Positions 1 through 8,206 of a stretch of 64,000 bases of DNA are shown piece after piece. This DNA comes from an uncultured Butyrivibrio sp. (GTDB lineage Bacteria > Bacillota > Clostridia > Lachnospirales > Lachnospiraceae). The DNA is taken from positions 1-64,000 of the forward strand of contig NZ_CAMVPU010000021.1 in assembly GCF_947169445.1 (NCBI RefSeq), given 5' to 3'. The notes under the pieces are model-generated. The model did no database searches. It worked only from the letters and a program-made list of their open reading frames with translations, and was not told the origin of the DNA. Position 1 is the first letter of the stretch. Each line of letters opens with the position of its first letter. The translations under genes and the position numbers were made by a program.

Positions 1-51
1 CGCCAAACGGTTTTCAAGACCGCCTCGTTATGACCGCTTCGATATCGCTCC
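1..51 (-). tRNA. tRNA-Ser(UGA), 5' part only (3' part off the left edge)
   Basis: On the minus strand the sequence begins with GGAGCGA (acceptor 5' arm, ending at 51), followed by a D-arm with AGCGGTCATAACGAGGC and an anticodon stem-loop whose loop CTTGAAA holds anticodon UGA. It then enters the start of the long variable arm typical of tRNA-Ser. The T arm and 3' acceptor strand lie beyond position 1, so the gene is truncated by the window and not broken. Confidence 0.9.
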
Positions 52-338
52 GAGTGTCTTATTCATTATTCAAATAAGAACTTGCTCTGTGTGAGTTTTT
101 CTTGCTCGCCGCAGCGCAAGATTTATATTAACAAAGCATGTGCTTCATGTCAAGCATGTTTTTCAACTTTTTTTAAAGTTTTTATAATCTTGCGTTTTTT
201 CAGAAAAGAAAAATACTTTCAAATGTGAAATTATCATCTGTATCAATACGAATAAAGCCGCATGAATTCTAGCCTGTTCGGTATCATGCACTCGCCTGTC
301 CCGTTTCCGATTATCTAACATAAATTTTTCCAAAAGCT
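52..338. other. Intergenic stretch between tRNA-Ser and the GT4 gene
   Basis: This is AT-rich sequence with no open frame I can support. It holds a 9-bp perfect inverted repeat, TAACATAAA at 316-324 and TTTATGTTA at 338-346, overlapping the GT4 stop codon. That could fold as a weak 3'-end hairpin, but no T-run follows it on the minus strand. A weak A/T hairpin (AACTTT/AAAGTT) sits at 165-180. No convincing promoter for the tRNA was seen. Confidence 0.4.
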
Positions 339-1436
339 TTATGTTAATTCTTTATAAATTTTCATCAGTTTACTAATATTCCCTTCGACGGAATACTTTT
401 TTATAACTTCTTCTCTTCCATTTCTTCCTAATAAGTTAGCAAACTCTGAATCACTTATTAGACTTTGCAAAGCAGTTTTCAGTTCCAGGGAACTTTTAGG
501 CGAAATGAGTAACCCATTTTGTTTATCGGTGATTATCTCCGGGATTCCTCCAACCGCACTGGCCACAACAGCACATCCATGCAACATTCCTTCTATAATG
601 GAAACAGGAAATCCTTCGTAGTATGATGGCAGAACCAAAATCCCACATTCTTCCAGATATTTTTCCTTTTCTTCTCCTGTAACCCACCCAAGATGTGTTA
701 TGAACTCTTTACTTTGCTCTACCTTCTTGCGGTATATTGAATCCTCATATATACCTCCAATGTATAAGTGTACACGGGGATTATTAGCATGCATTTCACT
801 GATCGCCTCTAATAATTCATCCATTCCCTTATCCTTGCACACACGCCCAAGAAATAGAATCTTATTATAGTCTTTTGAGGCTACACTATTTGTATCTATC
901 AGGTTCCCATCTTCAGAAAAAAGCTCTCCCTCTGTATAAGATTTGATCTTTATGCCATTAGGCAATACTATCAATTTCTTTGAATCAGTAATCTTAGAAA
1001 AATAGTCTTTCCAGGACTGGGTAAGAACCAGCATTCTGTCACCCATGTCTAGAATTTCTCCAACTCTTTTTCTGCCTCGCTCACTTAATTCCTTTTCATA
1101 AAAGGTCTTAAAATCTCCGCCATGCTGATGAAGCACAATTTTCTTTCCTGCAAAATGCGCAGCTTTTATAAAATGTGATTTTCGATAGAAACTTGTATCC
1201 GATGAAAAATGAACATGTACCACATCGCATTTATGGACAAGAAAAAGAAACCTAATATAGGCAGCCAAAGCTACACAGAATTTCTTAGCTTTGCTGCCTT
1301 CTTTCATTGTTCCTATATAAGTAATATCTGCCAGCTCGGATAGTCCCGCATCATACAATTCATTTACAACAGCAGAAATGCCGCCGTGGACTCCCCTATC
1401 CGGCCCCACCATCAATACTCTAATTCTTTTTTCCAT
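339..1436 (-). CDS. GT4-type glycosyltransferase (GT-B fold)
   Basis: A 365-residue retaining glycosyltransferase of the GT4 family, expected to transfer a sugar from a nucleotide donor to a lipid-linked or polysaccharide acceptor at the cytoplasmic membrane face. The N-terminal glycine loop GVHGGIS (about residue 16) and the sugar-nucleotide site with the E-x7-E pattern (EGFPVSIIEG, about 274-283, followed by GGIPEII) are clear, as is FLGRVCKDKG near 197. It is the last gene of the minus-strand run and starts 18 bases after ispD. Donor and acceptor cannot be read from the sequence. There are no membrane segments. Family assignment is firm, role is not. Confidence 0.85.
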   Translation of the reverse strand: MEKRIRVLMVGPDRGVHGGISAVVNELYDAGLSELADITYIGTMKEGSKAKKFCVALAAYIRFLFLVHKCDVVHVHFSSDTSFYRKSHFIKAAHFAGKKIVLHQHGGDFKTFYEKELSERGRKRVGEILDMGDRMLVLTQSWKDYFSKITDSKKLIVLPNGIKIKSYTEGELFSEDGNLIDTNSVASKDYNKILFLGRVCKDKGMDELLEAISEMHANNPRVHLYIGGIYEDSIYRKKVEQSKEFITHLGWVTGEEKEKYLEECGILVLPSYYEGFPVSIIEGMLHGCAVVASAVGGIPEIITDKQNGLLISPKSSLELKTALQSLISDSEFANLLGRNGREEVIKKYSVEGNISKLMKIYKELT

Positions 1437-1454
1437 TTCAATCTCATTCGTTCA

Positions 1455-2171
1455 TCATTTATTCTGCGCACTTGCAAGTATTGCCTCGGCAGTCGGAATA
1501 TCTTCCGGAGTAGTGATCTTGATATTAGTGTAATCGCCTTCTACTAGCTTAACCTTCTTATCGGTAAAATACTCAACAACCATGGCATCATCTGTGATAT
1601 TGACGCCTTTGGCCATTAACTCTCCTTCTTCTCTGTCAAGCCTCTGATAAAGCTCCAGAATCATTTTGTAGGAAAAGACCTGAGGCGTTTGGATAAGCCA
1701 TGTATGTGCCCTGTCCGGTGTATTAACTGCAAATCCATTGTCATCTGCAATTTTGATCGTATCTTTGACCGGCATGCCCACAACACAAGCCCCATGGGTC
1801 TTGACAGCATGAAGAGCTCTAAGAATAATATCTCTGTTTACAAAGGGTCTTGCACCATCATGTATAAAAGCATAGTCGCAATCCGGTGCGGCTGCCATAA
1901 GGCCTAACCGCACGCTGTGATAACGCGCAAGTCCGCCTTCCACAATTGCAGTCACTTTATCAAAGCCATATTTTTCTACAATTTCTTTTCTTACGTAATC
2001 TATATCGCCGCGAGAAACCACTAGCACAATATCATCGATAACACTCTCTTCAAAAGCCTTAATAGAGTAATATATAAGTGGCTTTCCACCGATTTCCATG
2101 TATTGTTTCTTAACATCGGAATTCATCCTGCTGCCGGATCCTGCAGCAAGAACAACTGCAACTGTCTTCAT
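1455..2171 (-). CDS. ispD: 2-C-methyl-D-erythritol 4-phosphate cytidylyltransferase
   Basis: A 238-residue nucleotidyltransferase that makes CDP-methylerythritol from CTP and MEP in the non-mevalonate isoprenoid pathway. The CTP loop LAAGSGSRMNSDVKKQ (residues 8-23), HDGARPFV (about 104) and the C-terminal NIKITTPEDI match the IspD family, and length is normal. It lies 97 bases after tsaD in the same direction. A second IspD-family enzyme occurs at 45105 next to licD. The genomic setting, with t6A genes here and LicD there, is my main reason for calling this one the isoprenoid enzyme. Ribitol-phosphate specificity cannot be excluded from sequence alone. Confidence 0.87.
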   Translation of the reverse strand: MKTVAVVLAAGSGSRMNSDVKKQYMEIGGKPLIYYSIKAFEESVIDDIVLVVSRGDIDYVRKEIVEKYGFDKVTAIVEGGLARYHSVRLGLMAAAPDCDYAFIHDGARPFVNRDIILRALHAVKTHGACVVGMPVKDTIKIADDNGFAVNTPDRAHTWLIQTPQVFSYKMILELYQRLDREEGELMAKGVNITDDAMVVEYFTDKKVKLVEGDYTNIKITTPEDIPTAEAILASAQNK

Positions 2172-2268
2172 GCATTTACACCTCTGTATTTTTCCAAGAA
2201 ATTATACATATAAGCATCGCAAGCCAAAAACTATCCAGCATCGTTGCTTATATGCCAGAACGTTCACT

Positions 2269-3456
2269 TTAGCCTCTTCCGTGATATCTTCTTTCCCTGT
2301 CGCCTAAAGGCAAATTAGGAACTGCATTCATATCAAGTCCGAATCTAACGCCCTTTATGTATTCAAAGTAGGCTGCAGCGCCTATCATTGCTGCATTATC
2401 TGTACATAATACCGGCGATGGTCTGTAGAATCTGATATTATTTGCAGCACATTCTTTTTCCATTAATTCTCTAAGTCCGGAATTAGAAGCTACGCCACCG
2501 GCAATAGCAAGTTTGTCATATCCGTATTCTTTGCAGGCTTTTATAGCATGACCCACAAGCACTTCAACAACAGCTTTTTGGAAAGATGCAGCAACATCTG
2601 CCTGATCAAGTTCCTCCCCCTGCATCTTGGCCTGATTAATATAATTAAGTACTGAAGACTTCAATCCGCTAAAAGAGAAATCATATTCCGCATCACCTAT
2701 CTTGGCCTGCGGGAATGTGAATGCTTCCGGATTACCTTCTTTAGCTGCTTTGTCAATTTTGGGTCCTCCAGGATAGCCAAGTCCAATTGCTCTGGCAACC
2801 TTATCAAAAGCTTCGCCTGCCGCATCATCTCTGGTCTGACCAATGATCTCGTATTCGCCATAATCTTTGACTACCACAAGATGCGAATGACCTCCGGAAA
2901 CCACAAGGCATACGAATGGTGGCTCTAAATCTTTATTCTCAATAAAATTAGCACTTATATGTCCTTCTATATGATGAACTCCGATAAGAGGCTTTCCTGT
3001 GGCAAAAGAAATTGCTTTAGCCTCAGATACACCAACCAGCAAAGCGCCAACAAGGCCGGGGCCATATGTGACAGCAACTGCGTCTATATCTTTAAGTTCA
3101 AGACCAGCCTCTGAAAGGGCAGCACGAATACAGCCGTTCATTTTCTCAACGTGCTTTCTGGATGCAATCTCAGGAACAACTCCGCCATAAATGGTATGAA
3201 GAGCAATCTGCGAAGATATAATATTTGACAGAACCTCTCTGCCATTTCTGACTACTGCTGCCGCAGTTTCATCGCATGAGCTCTCAATAGCCAGTATTGT
3301 GACATTATCTCCTGATTCGGGATTAGCGTCAGATTTTTTGCTACTAAGCTTTTCAGTATCGACGCAATCCTTTTTGACGCTATTATCTTTTTCTTCTTCA
3401 CCCTTTATTGACATAAAGATGACGCCGTCATCCTCAACATTTTTATCTATTTTCAT
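2269..3456 (-). CDS. tsaD: tRNA N6-threonylcarbamoyladenosine synthase subunit TsaD with N-terminal extension
   Basis: The 395-residue ASKHA-fold catalytic subunit transfers the threonylcarbamoyl group to A37 of ANN-decoding tRNAs, working with TsaB and TsaE encoded upstream. IESSCDET (58-64) opens the core, and the metal-binding HIEGH (162-166) and late CTDNAAMIGAA are present. About 52 residues, rich in Asp, Glu, Lys and Ser, precede the core, which is unusual. The start at 3456 is favoured because AAAGAGGG lies 7-8 bases upstream, inside the end of the previous gene. An internal Met at residue 15 has a poorer site and would still leave an extension. The preceding gene ends only 2 bases away, so coupling is likely. 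Confidence 0.93.
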   Translation of the reverse strand: MKIDKNVEDDGVIFMSIKGEEEKDNSVKKDCVDTEKLSSKKSDANPESGDNVTILAIESSCDETAAAVVRNGREVLSNIISSQIALHTIYGGVVPEIASRKHVEKMNGCIRAALSEAGLELKDIDAVAVTYGPGLVGALLVGVSEAKAISFATGKPLIGVHHIEGHISANFIENKDLEPPFVCLVVSGGHSHLVVVKDYGEYEIIGQTRDDAAGEAFDKVARAIGLGYPGGPKIDKAAKEGNPEAFTFPQAKIGDAEYDFSFSGLKSSVLNYINQAKMQGEELDQADVAASFQKAVVEVLVGHAIKACKEYGYDKLAIAGGVASNSGLRELMEKECAANNIRFYRPSPVLCTDNAAMIGAAAYFEYIKGVRFGLDMNAVPNLPLGDRERRYHGRG

Positions 3457-3458
3457 TC

Positions 3459-4028
3459 TTAACCCTCTTTAGGCTCCCAACCAAGAATTTTCCATCTTTT
3501 GTTGGCATCCTGTCTTAAAACAAAAGTATAAATTATCGGTGTTCCGCCCGTGCCCTGTCGCAGATAGAAATAGCAATCAACGGTACAGGCATTTCTTCCA
3601 TTAAGCTTCCCTTCAACATCAATTCGCTTAACCTGATAAACCGAAATGGAATAATCGTCGGATTTACGCTGCTTAACTTCGTCCTTTATTGATTTCTTAA
3701 AATTCGTCTGATTAGCAAGAAGCTCATCATCCAATATTCCTGCAAGAACCTCTATCATCTTATCCTGCTGTTCATCAGAATAATTTTCTTTATACAAGGT
3801 CTTCATTATTTTCCCATACAAATCCACTACCATCTTGGGATCTGCAGGATAACTCTTATCCAGATTAGTGGTAGTAATCTCATCAACAGTCGTAAGCTCA
3901 TAGTTGTCACCATTACCAGCTTTCTTGTTTCTGGTAAGGATCATGTAAACTCCCAAAATAATAATAGCGCCCAAAACCACAAGAAGAATGGACTTTAAAA
4001 TTGCAGACTTTGCACCGCCTTTTTCCAT
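3459..4028 (-). CDS. Membrane-anchored protein of unknown function (possible DUF6715-like)
   Basis: A 189-residue protein with one N-terminal transmembrane segment (about 12-30, ILKSILLVVLGAIIILGVYMI), then an extracytoplasmic domain. The domain has a helical part (VVDLYGKIMKTLYKENYSDEQ) and a C-terminal beta-rich part ending in WKILGWEPKEG. Its look recalls the small DUF6715 proteins of Lachnospiraceae, but that is memory, not a search. It sits between RNase Z and tsaD, 2 bases before tsaD, and carries the tsaD ribosome-binding site in its last codons. No catalytic motif is visible, so no function is assigned. Confidence 0.72.
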   Translation of the reverse strand: MEKGGAKSAILKSILLVVLGAIIILGVYMILTRNKKAGNGDNYELTTVDEITTTNLDKSYPADPKMVVDLYGKIMKTLYKENYSDEQQDKMIEVLAGILDDELLANQTNFKKSIKDEVKQRKSDDYSISVYQVKRIDVEGKLNGRNACTVDCYFYLRQGTGGTPIIYTFVLRQDANKRWKILGWEPKEG

Positions 4029-4117
4029 ATGCCCCCATTTCCGCGCGCCTGCGCCCCATAAAAAAATACTATGTCTATTACCATGATTACTTACAAAGCC
4101 GTAACCACTACGTGGAT

Positions 4118-5038
4118 TTAGTCTTCAAACCTTAGTTCAGTGCTCCGTCCATCCTTGGCAGCGACAGTATTTGCAAAAATCTTCTTAGCATCCGGCAAAT
4201 ACTCCATTGGATTAACCAAAGACGGGCTGTAGTGTGTCAGCCACATTTCTTTTACGCCTGCTTCACTGGCCATTCTGGCAGCTTCATAAAAAGTCATGTG
4301 CTTGTATTCTCTAGCCTTAGCCAGCTTATCTGGCTCGCCGTACATTCCTTCGCATATAAAAAGATCTGAATCAGCAGCATTTCTGACTATGCTGTCGGTA
4401 GGTCTGGTATCAGTAGTATAGGTAAGCTTTATTCCTTTTCTGGCATCCCCCAAAACCATTTCAGGCGTGATAAGCCTTCCGTCCTCGAGTTCAAAAGTCT
4501 GTCCCTTCTGAAGACCATTCCAGTATTTTTTATCTATTCCGGCAGCAATCGCCGCTTCTACGTTGAACTTTCCCTGCCTCTTGAGGCTCATAGAATAGCC
4601 ATAGCAGGTAATATTATGATTAACCCTGAAAGCAGTAATGCTAAATCCAGGCATCCCATCAATTTCAAAAGACTCTTCATCGCCACCAAGTTCCTTAAAC
4701 TTAATTTCAAAAGGAAGTTCCGGCGCAATAACTCTAAGTGCATTTACCACTCGTTCAAGGCCTTTCGGTCCCACCATTAAAAGAGGCTCTGTCCTCTCGG
4801 CATTTCCCATAGTAAGAAGCATTCCAGGAAGGCCACTTATATGATCCGCATGATAATGTGTGAAACACATCACATCAATAGGCTTAGAACTTAAGCCCTT
4901 TTTCTTCATGGCTATCTGAGTAGCTTCTCCACAATCTATCAGAACGCACTTTCCATTGTATCTCACTAAAAGAGAAGTGAGTAAACGGTTCGGAAGCGGC
5001 ATCATTCCACCGGTTCCAAGCAAACAAACATCTATCAT
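4118..5038 (-). CDS. rnz: Ribonuclease Z
   Basis: A 306-residue metallo-beta-lactamase-fold endonuclease that trims the 3' end of pre-tRNA. The metal motif HYHADH is at residues 61-66, and the N-terminal LLGTGG...PNR, the DCGEATQ loop (35-41) and a late TYTTDTRP/LTHYSP pair are typical of bacterial RNase Z. Length is normal. Lying between the tsaB-rimI fusion (46 bases upstream) and a small membrane gene, it belongs to a tRNA-maturation block. Confidence 0.92.
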   Translation of the reverse strand: MIDVCLLGTGGMMPLPNRLLTSLLVRYNGKCVLIDCGEATQIAMKKKGLSSKPIDVMCFTHYHADHISGLPGMLLTMGNAERTEPLLMVGPKGLERVVNALRVIAPELPFEIKFKELGGDEESFEIDGMPGFSITAFRVNHNITCYGYSMSLKRQGKFNVEAAIAAGIDKKYWNGLQKGQTFELEDGRLITPEMVLGDARKGIKLTYTTDTRPTDSIVRNAADSDLFICEGMYGEPDKLAKAREYKHMTFYEAARMASEAGVKEMWLTHYSPSLVNPMEYLPDAKKIFANTVAAKDGRSTELRFED

Positions 5039-5083
5039 AAATCCATAATTCCTTTATTTAAGTAAATAATCCCGTTCCGGTCT

Positions 5084-6331
5084 TTATTCCTGCACCTTTG
5101 AACGCTTCCAATAAATGGCAGCATCTTCCTTGGGTTCATCATAAAATCCGGGTCTTTTCCCCTCGCATACAAAACCAAGTCTCTTATAGAGATTAATAGC
5201 ATGAACATTACCTGCACGAACTTCCAACGTGTAATCCGATATTCCCAAGCCATTTCCGCGCTCAAGCAGCTGTTTCAACATCTTGTAGCCAATGCCTTCT
5301 CCTCTGCAGTCTCTTGCAACAGAAACGTTTGTAACCTCTCCTTCGCCGCTAATGTTTCTGACGCCGCACAATCCTACAACTCTACCAGCCTTCTCAGCAA
5401 CAAGATATACGGTATCGTCTCTTGTCATTGCTTCAAGAAGCTGCTTTTCGTTCCAGGCTTCTTTTCCCAGATTATCCTTTTCGAGTCTTGCAGCCTCTTC
5501 ACTGTCCTCTGCTGTCATAGGTCTGATTCTTACAAGTCCAGGTGCCTTTCTGGACTCTTTACGTCTGTTCTTAACATCCTCAGCTTCATCACTGGCACCT
5601 GATTTTTTCTCGCTGGCTTCTCTTTCTGCCTGTGATAATCTCAGATATTCCGGCGCAAATTCATCAGAAGAAATCATCCTGCCCTCTTTGGCGTACTGCA
5701 TCGCAAGGGCAACAAGTGCTGCTCCGCTCTGACGATTCTGATGGAAAGGTGCAATACTATAAGGAACTTTAAGGAGTTCCTCTAATTTGTCATGATATGC
5801 AGGTACACCATCTCCAAGCAGTACAAGCGGTTTTCCAATGGCATTTAACCTCTCCACAATGTCTTCAACTGAAGTTGCGAACTGTTCGTGTATCACCTGC
5901 ATGTCAAAAGTTCTTTCATTACTCTTTCCCTCAGGTGTTCGTGGAATAAACGTATAAAGACCTGTGTAGACCTGATTTCTTTTGGCATCCATCAAAGGGC
6001 AAACTATCTTCTCAACGCCATAAAGGTTATAGGCAATTGCATCAACTGTAGGAACGGGAATGATACGCTTATCCAGCGCAAGCGCAAGGCCTTTTGCTGT
6101 CGCACTTCCGATTCTAAGACCGGTAAAAGAGCCTGGTCCCTTAGACACTGCAATTGCATCGATTGTCGACAGATCAAGATGAATTTTTTCACAGATATCC
6201 TGAAGCATCGGCATTAAAATTTCTGAATGTGTAGTTTTATACTGGACTGAAAACTGTGATACTAAAAGATCACCGTCAGCCACAGCAACGGCTCCAACGA
6301 GCCCGGATGTATCTATACCTAATATTTTCAT
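5084..6331 (-). CDS. tsaB-rimI: TsaB-RimI fusion: t6A subunit joined to ribosomal protein S18 N-acetyltransferase
   Basis: 415 residues with two separable enzymes. Residues 1-238 are TsaB, the non-catalytic ASKHA partner of TsaD: ILGIDTSG, SKGPGSFTGLRIG at 63-75 and the end signature PEYLRLSQAERE. A charged linker (239-265) leads to a GNAT acetyltransferase at about 267-413 with the acetyl-CoA loop RGEGIGYKML (343-352) and the NLYKRLGFVCEGKRPGFY end seen in RimI. Separate genes are the norm; the fusion is continuous in one frame with no sign of an assembly join. It follows tsaE by 32 bases. Confidence 0.92.
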   Translation of the reverse strand: MKILGIDTSGLVGAVAVADGDLLVSQFSVQYKTTHSEILMPMLQDICEKIHLDLSTIDAIAVSKGPGSFTGLRIGSATAKGLALALDKRIIPVPTVDAIAYNLYGVEKIVCPLMDAKRNQVYTGLYTFIPRTPEGKSNERTFDMQVIHEQFATSVEDIVERLNAIGKPLVLLGDGVPAYHDKLEELLKVPYSIAPFHQNRQSGAALVALAMQYAKEGRMISSDEFAPEYLRLSQAEREASEKKSGASDEAEDVKNRRKESRKAPGLVRIRPMTAEDSEEAARLEKDNLGKEAWNEKQLLEAMTRDDTVYLVAEKAGRVVGLCGVRNISGEGEVTNVSVARDCRGEGIGYKMLKQLLERGNGLGISDYTLEVRAGNVHAINLYKRLGFVCEGKRPGFYDEPKEDAAIYWKRSKVQE

Positions 6332-6363
6332 AATCTTATTTCTCTATTTCCTGATTGATATGA

Positions 6364-6801
6364 TCACTTTTTGGTCATGGTTATAAGGCGGTAATCAAAA
6401 CCCTTTTCAAGATTTTTTTCAATGACTATTTCTGTGTAATGCTCCGGCAAGAGTTCTTCAATAAGATTGGCCCACTCAATAAAGCATATGCCGTTTCCGT
6501 AAAAATAGTCCTCATAACCAATCTCATCCATTTCACTTACATCGCCAATTCGATATACGTCAAAATGATAAAAAGGTATTCTTCCCTCATCATATACCTG
6601 AAGGATGGTAAAAGTCGGACTGCTGACAGGCCCGGTTATTCCAAGGCCTCTGGCAACTCCCTGTGTAAGAACAGTTTTGCCAACTCCAAGATCTCCGATC
6701 AGAGTGTACACCATGCCAGGCTGCGCATTTTCGCCGATTCTCTTTCCAATCTCAAAGGTTTCCTGCGCACTGAATGTCTCATGTTTAGTAACAATATCCA
6801 T
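6364..6801 (-). CDS. tsaE: tRNA threonylcarbamoyl synthesis ATPase TsaE
   Basis: A 145-residue P-loop ATPase that supports turnover of the TsaB-TsaD complex. The Walker A motif GDLGVGKT is at 36-43, with SPTFTI at 61-66, HFDVYRI at 79-85 and FIEW at 107-110, all in the usual spacing. It is the first gene of the minus-strand run (tsaE, tsaB-rimI, rnz, membrane protein, tsaD, ispD, GT4). A candidate extended -10 promoter lies about 70 bases upstream. Confidence 0.93.
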   Translation of the reverse strand: MDIVTKHETFSAQETFEIGKRIGENAQPGMVYTLIGDLGVGKTVLTQGVARGLGITGPVSSPTFTILQVYDEGRIPFYHFDVYRIGDVSEMDEIGYEDYFYGNGICFIEWANLIEELLPEHYTEIVIEKNLEKGFDYRLITMTKK

Positions 6802-6871
6802 AAAGACCTCTTATTCTTTAACTTCATACAGCTATGATAAGCCGCATTCGTAATCATTCTTTCTCAAGTGT

Positions 6872-6880
6872 AGTATAACA
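6872..6880 (-). promoter_or_regulatory. Candidate extended -10 promoter for the tsaE run
   Basis: On the minus strand the sequence reads TGTTATACT, a TGn extended -10 with TATACT, about 70 bases before tsaE. No good -35 element is present because upstream bases belong to the ribU terminator. The longer string TGTGTTATACTA also precedes rmlB, and TGTGTTATAAT precedes the phosphoglucomutase gene. Confidence 0.45.
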
Positions 6881-6881
6881 C

Positions 6882-6910
6882 AAAAGAGACACCACTTGGG
6901 TGTCTCTTTG
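6882..6910 (-). terminator. Intrinsic terminator downstream of ribU
   Basis: A perfect 11-bp stem, AAAGAGACACC at 6883-6893 with GGTGTCTCTTT at 6899-6909, has a 5-base loop. On the minus strand it is followed by TTTTGTGTT. It lies about 200 bases after the ribU stop, beyond the repeat element at 6928-7092, and directly before the tsaE promoter candidate. Confidence 0.75.
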
Positions 6911-6927
6911 TAAATACGGATATTTAA

Positions 6928-7092
6928 TAACTAAATCAGGTTACTGTTCACTCGCTTGCAGCTCCCTCCAGTAACTGATTCGCGCATTCATTCCAATTCG
7001 ACTTCGTCGAAGGAATGCGCTCACTCCTGAATCACTTAATCACGAAATGCGCAGCACAGTGCGCATTTCTGTCTGAACAGTAACTAAATCAG
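6928..7092. repeat. Hairpin-rich intergenic element with terminal inverted repeats and flanking direct repeats
   Basis: The 12-base direct repeat TAACTAAATCAG occurs at 6928-6939 and 7081-7092. Just inside are inverted arms GTTACTGTTCA (6940-6950) and TGAACAGTAAC (7074-7084). The interior holds a hairpin GAAATGCGCA/TGCGCATTTC around 7044-7069 and an imperfect one around 6984-7022 centred on CGACTTCGTCG. No open frame fits. The layout is like a miniature transposable element or a structured transcript end. The arm TGAACAGTAAC recurs alone at 52669-52679. Confidence 0.6.
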
Positions 7093-7115
7093 AACCTTTT
7101 CAGTATTTTCATTGA

Positions 7116-7898
7116 TCAAGCTTCTACTTTAGCTGCTTTTCTTGATGGGACCATCTGATCTGCCTTAAGGATTGGGCTCAGCTGCTTGTAAACAAGGAAT
7201 GTAATAGCACTGTCTACCGCACCCTTAACAAAATTGAAAGGAGCTACTGCAAACAGGCAGAATGTTGTCACATTGGTAATAGCAGGGTTGATTGCAGCGC
7301 CCATGCCAACAAATGCATCAATTCCGCTTCCGAACATGATTGCATATGCAGGAAGAAGGAAAAAGGCATTAAGAAGTGCTCCGACAACAGTGATGCAAAG
7401 TGTTCCTGCAAGGCAGCTGATAAGAGCCACGTTTCTTGTCTTTTTAAATCTGTAAATAATTGTTGCAGGAAGGATAAATGCTGCACCTACAACAAAGTTA
7501 GCTATTTCGCCAACAAATCCTGAAGTTGTTCCCTGGATAAGGATGTTGAGTGCAACCTTGATAAACTCTATCATTACACCAACCATAGGGCCGGCTGCGA
7601 ATCCACCAATAAGTGCAGGAATATCGCTGAAATCAAATTTGTAAAAAGATGGTGCAAATGGAAGTGGGAACTCGATAAGCATAAGCACGAATGAAATAGC
7701 TGAGAATACACCGATAATAGCTATTCTTCTGATACTAAAGAGTGCTTCGCTGTGTCCGGTAAGTTCCTTCTCTTTTTTGCTGGCCATTTTCTCAACCACA
7801 ACAGTTATTGCAATTGCTGCTGCGATAAGCAGTACCAGTGCTGCAAAGGTTCCCCAGTTGTCCTTTACCATGTCTAATAGTGTCTTTGTTTCGTTCAT
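7116..7898 (-). CDS. ribU: Riboflavin ECF transporter substrate-binding component RibU
   Basis: A 260-residue integral membrane S-component that binds riboflavin and works with a shared energizing module not in this window. An extra N-terminal membrane helix (about 18-36) and a charged stretch precede the typical core, which starts near RRIAIIGVFSAISFVLMLIEFPLP. The core continues through FYKFDFSDIPALIGGFAAGP and ends with FNFVKGAVDSAI, giving about six helices. Regulation supports the call: an FMN riboswitch and a terminator stand immediately upstream. A good ribosome site (GAGGAG) precedes the ATG. Confidence 0.93.
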   Translation of the reverse strand: MNETKTLLDMVKDNWGTFAALVLLIAAAIAITVVVEKMASKKEKELTGHSEALFSIRRIAIIGVFSAISFVLMLIEFPLPFAPSFYKFDFSDIPALIGGFAAGPMVGVMIEFIKVALNILIQGTTSGFVGEIANFVVGAAFILPATIIYRFKKTRNVALISCLAGTLCITVVGALLNAFFLLPAYAIMFGSGIDAFVGMGAAINPAITNVTTFCLFAVAPFNFVKGAVDSAITFLVYKQLSPILKADQMVPSRKAAKVEA

Positions 7899-7948
7899 TT
7901 CTTTCTCTCCTCTTTTCTATCCATCGGGTTGGATCATAAGAAAAAATG

Positions 7949-7983
7949 AAAAAAGCTCCAAGTCAACAAAGAGACCTGGGGCT
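7949..7983 (-). terminator. Expression-platform terminator of the FMN riboswitch
   Basis: On the minus strand AGCCCCAGGTC pairs with GACTTGGAGCT (one mismatch, one G-U pair), followed directly by TTTTTT. It lies between the FMN aptamer and the ribU start codon, the position expected for transcription attenuation when FMN is bound. Confidence 0.85.
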
Positions 7984-8005
7984 ACCACAAAATAAAGATA
8001 TTGCG

Positions 8006-8119
8006 CATTCTTCTCTCATCCAGACTATACTGTCGGTTTTGGAATTTCACCAAATCAGCCGCCTAAGCGGGTCGCGGACTATACCGCCGGTTGGGAATCA
8101 CACCCTGCCCCGAAGAATC
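8006..8119 (-). promoter_or_regulatory. FMN riboswitch (RFN element)
   Basis: The minus strand carries the conserved RFN blocks in order: GATTCTTCGGGGCAGGGTG, ATTCCCAACCGGCGGT, AGTCCGCGAC, GGTGAAATTCC, ACCGACAGT, and AGTCTGGATGAGAGAAGAAT. The first and last blocks pair as P1. It lies 5' of ribU and should reduce ribU expression when FMN is plentiful. Confidence 0.97.
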
Positions 8120-8139
8120 ATATTTTTTATCTATGACTA

Positions 8140-8169
8140 ATAATAAGCTTGTGCACAATTCTTTGTCAA
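8140..8169 (-). promoter_or_regulatory. Promoter for the FMN riboswitch-ribU transcript
   Basis: On the minus strand TTGACA (8169-8164), an 18-base spacer and TATTAT (8145-8140) form a near-consensus housekeeping promoter about 20 bases before the aptamer. Its -35 lies within 40 bases of the divergent plus-strand promoter at 8207. Confidence 0.75.
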
Positions 8170-8206
8170 GAATTTTATTAACAGTTTTATAAAAAGCAAC
8201 GTAAGT

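Noticed and set aside
316..346. Inverted repeat at the GT4 stop codon as a terminator
   Set aside because: The stem is almost all A/T and no T-run follows it on the minus strand.
1455..2171. Possibility that the IspD gene here is a polysaccharide TarI
   Set aside because: Motifs and the tRNA-modification neighbours favour the isoprenoid enzyme; the second copy at 45105 beside licD fits the glycan role better. Not proven.
5035..5265. Open frame of 76 codons overlapping the 3' end of the tsaB-rimI gene and touching the rnz start
   Set aside because: It lies in another frame inside a conserved GNAT domain and has no recognisable features; the overlap with rnz is coincidental.
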